Source: an uncultured Bacteroides sp. (GTDB lineage: Bacteria > Bacteroidota > Bacteroidia > Bacteroidales > Bacteroidaceae). Taken from it: a stretch of 6,092 nucleotides of DNA. The notes under the pieces are model-generated. The model was not told the DNA's origin. It saw only the letters and a program-made list of their open reading frames with translations, and did not search any database. Made by a program: the position numbers and the translations under genes. Below, piece by piece: positions 6,047 to 6,092 of this stretch (the first letter of the stretch is position 1; every line of letters starts with the position of its first letter). The stretch lies in contig CAMTFK010000266.1 in NCBI GenBank assembly GCA_947071285.1, positions 1-6,092 of the forward strand, written 5' to 3'.

Positions 6047-6092
6047 CTGTCTCTTATACACATCTCCGAGCCCACGAGACATGCGCAGATCT
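6047..6092. other. Illumina Nextera (Tn5) adapter, not genomic
   Basis: CTGTCTCTTATACACATCT at 6047-6065 is the 19-bp Tn5 mosaic end used in Nextera libraries. CCGAGCCCACGAGAC at 6066-6080 completes the read-2 transposase adapter. ATGCGCAG at 6081-6088 sits where the i7 index belongs and, from memory, is Nextera XT index N722. ATCT at 6089-6092 is the start of the P7 tail. The segment is untrimmed library sequence at a contig end. On the minus strand it reads in frame as MSRGLGDVYKRQ, creating a false start for the regulator. Confidence 0.98.

Noticed and set aside
6047..6082. MSRGLGDVYKRQ as a genuine start of the regulator
   Set aside because: These codons are the reverse complement of the Nextera adapter.

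Overview
The window looks like chromosomal DNA from a gut Bacteroides or a close relative. The evidence is a carboxypeptidase-regulatory-like domain fused to a TonB-dependent receptor, a textbook Bacteroidales -7 promoter box (TAnnTTTG, here TACCTTTG), no Shine-Dalgarno sites in front of clear starts, and AT-rich intergenic DNA full of short phased repeats. The species cannot be fixed from sequence alone.

Layout: bases 1-730 carry no convincing gene. They hold two kinds of phased repeat: a degenerate repeat of about 22 bp built on AACTAAT/ATCTTAC (158-370), and a 138-bp imperfect palindrome built of TTAGTGA heptamers (424-561). A weak promoter candidate follows. At 731-1075 is a small His-rich two-helix membrane protein that starts on TTG. 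Its last codons run into a second heptamer repeat and a GGGCGAAA hairpin (1057-1129). Then comes a full-length TonB-dependent outer-membrane receptor (1209-3632). The two genes point the same way and may form a small uptake unit. The His-rich loop hints at a metal or metal-complex substrate, but that is inference.

Between the receptor and the next gene lies a 59-bp promoter-bearing segment present twice in tandem (3636-3694 and 3712-3770, 3 mismatches). The second copy puts a perfect TACCTTTG box just ahead of ATG 3793. That ATG starts a complete RsmF-like rRNA m5C methyltransferase of 478 residues. A longer reading frame from 3661 would translate the promoter repeats and is rejected.

The methyltransferase converges on a minus-strand PAS-LuxR (GerE) regulator, 5354-6046. 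Between the two lies a perfect 32-bp palindrome (5299-5330), probably a shared terminator.

The last 46 bases (6047-6092) are not genomic. They are an Illumina Nextera/Tn5 read-2 adapter with an i7 index and the start of P7. The regulator is therefore truncated at its 5' end by the contig edge, and the apparent N-terminus MSRGLGDVYKRQ is translated adapter. I see no phage, insertion sequence, CRISPR array, defence system or clearly new multi-gene system. The most notable points are the adapter artefact, the duplicated promoter and the phased intergenic repeats.
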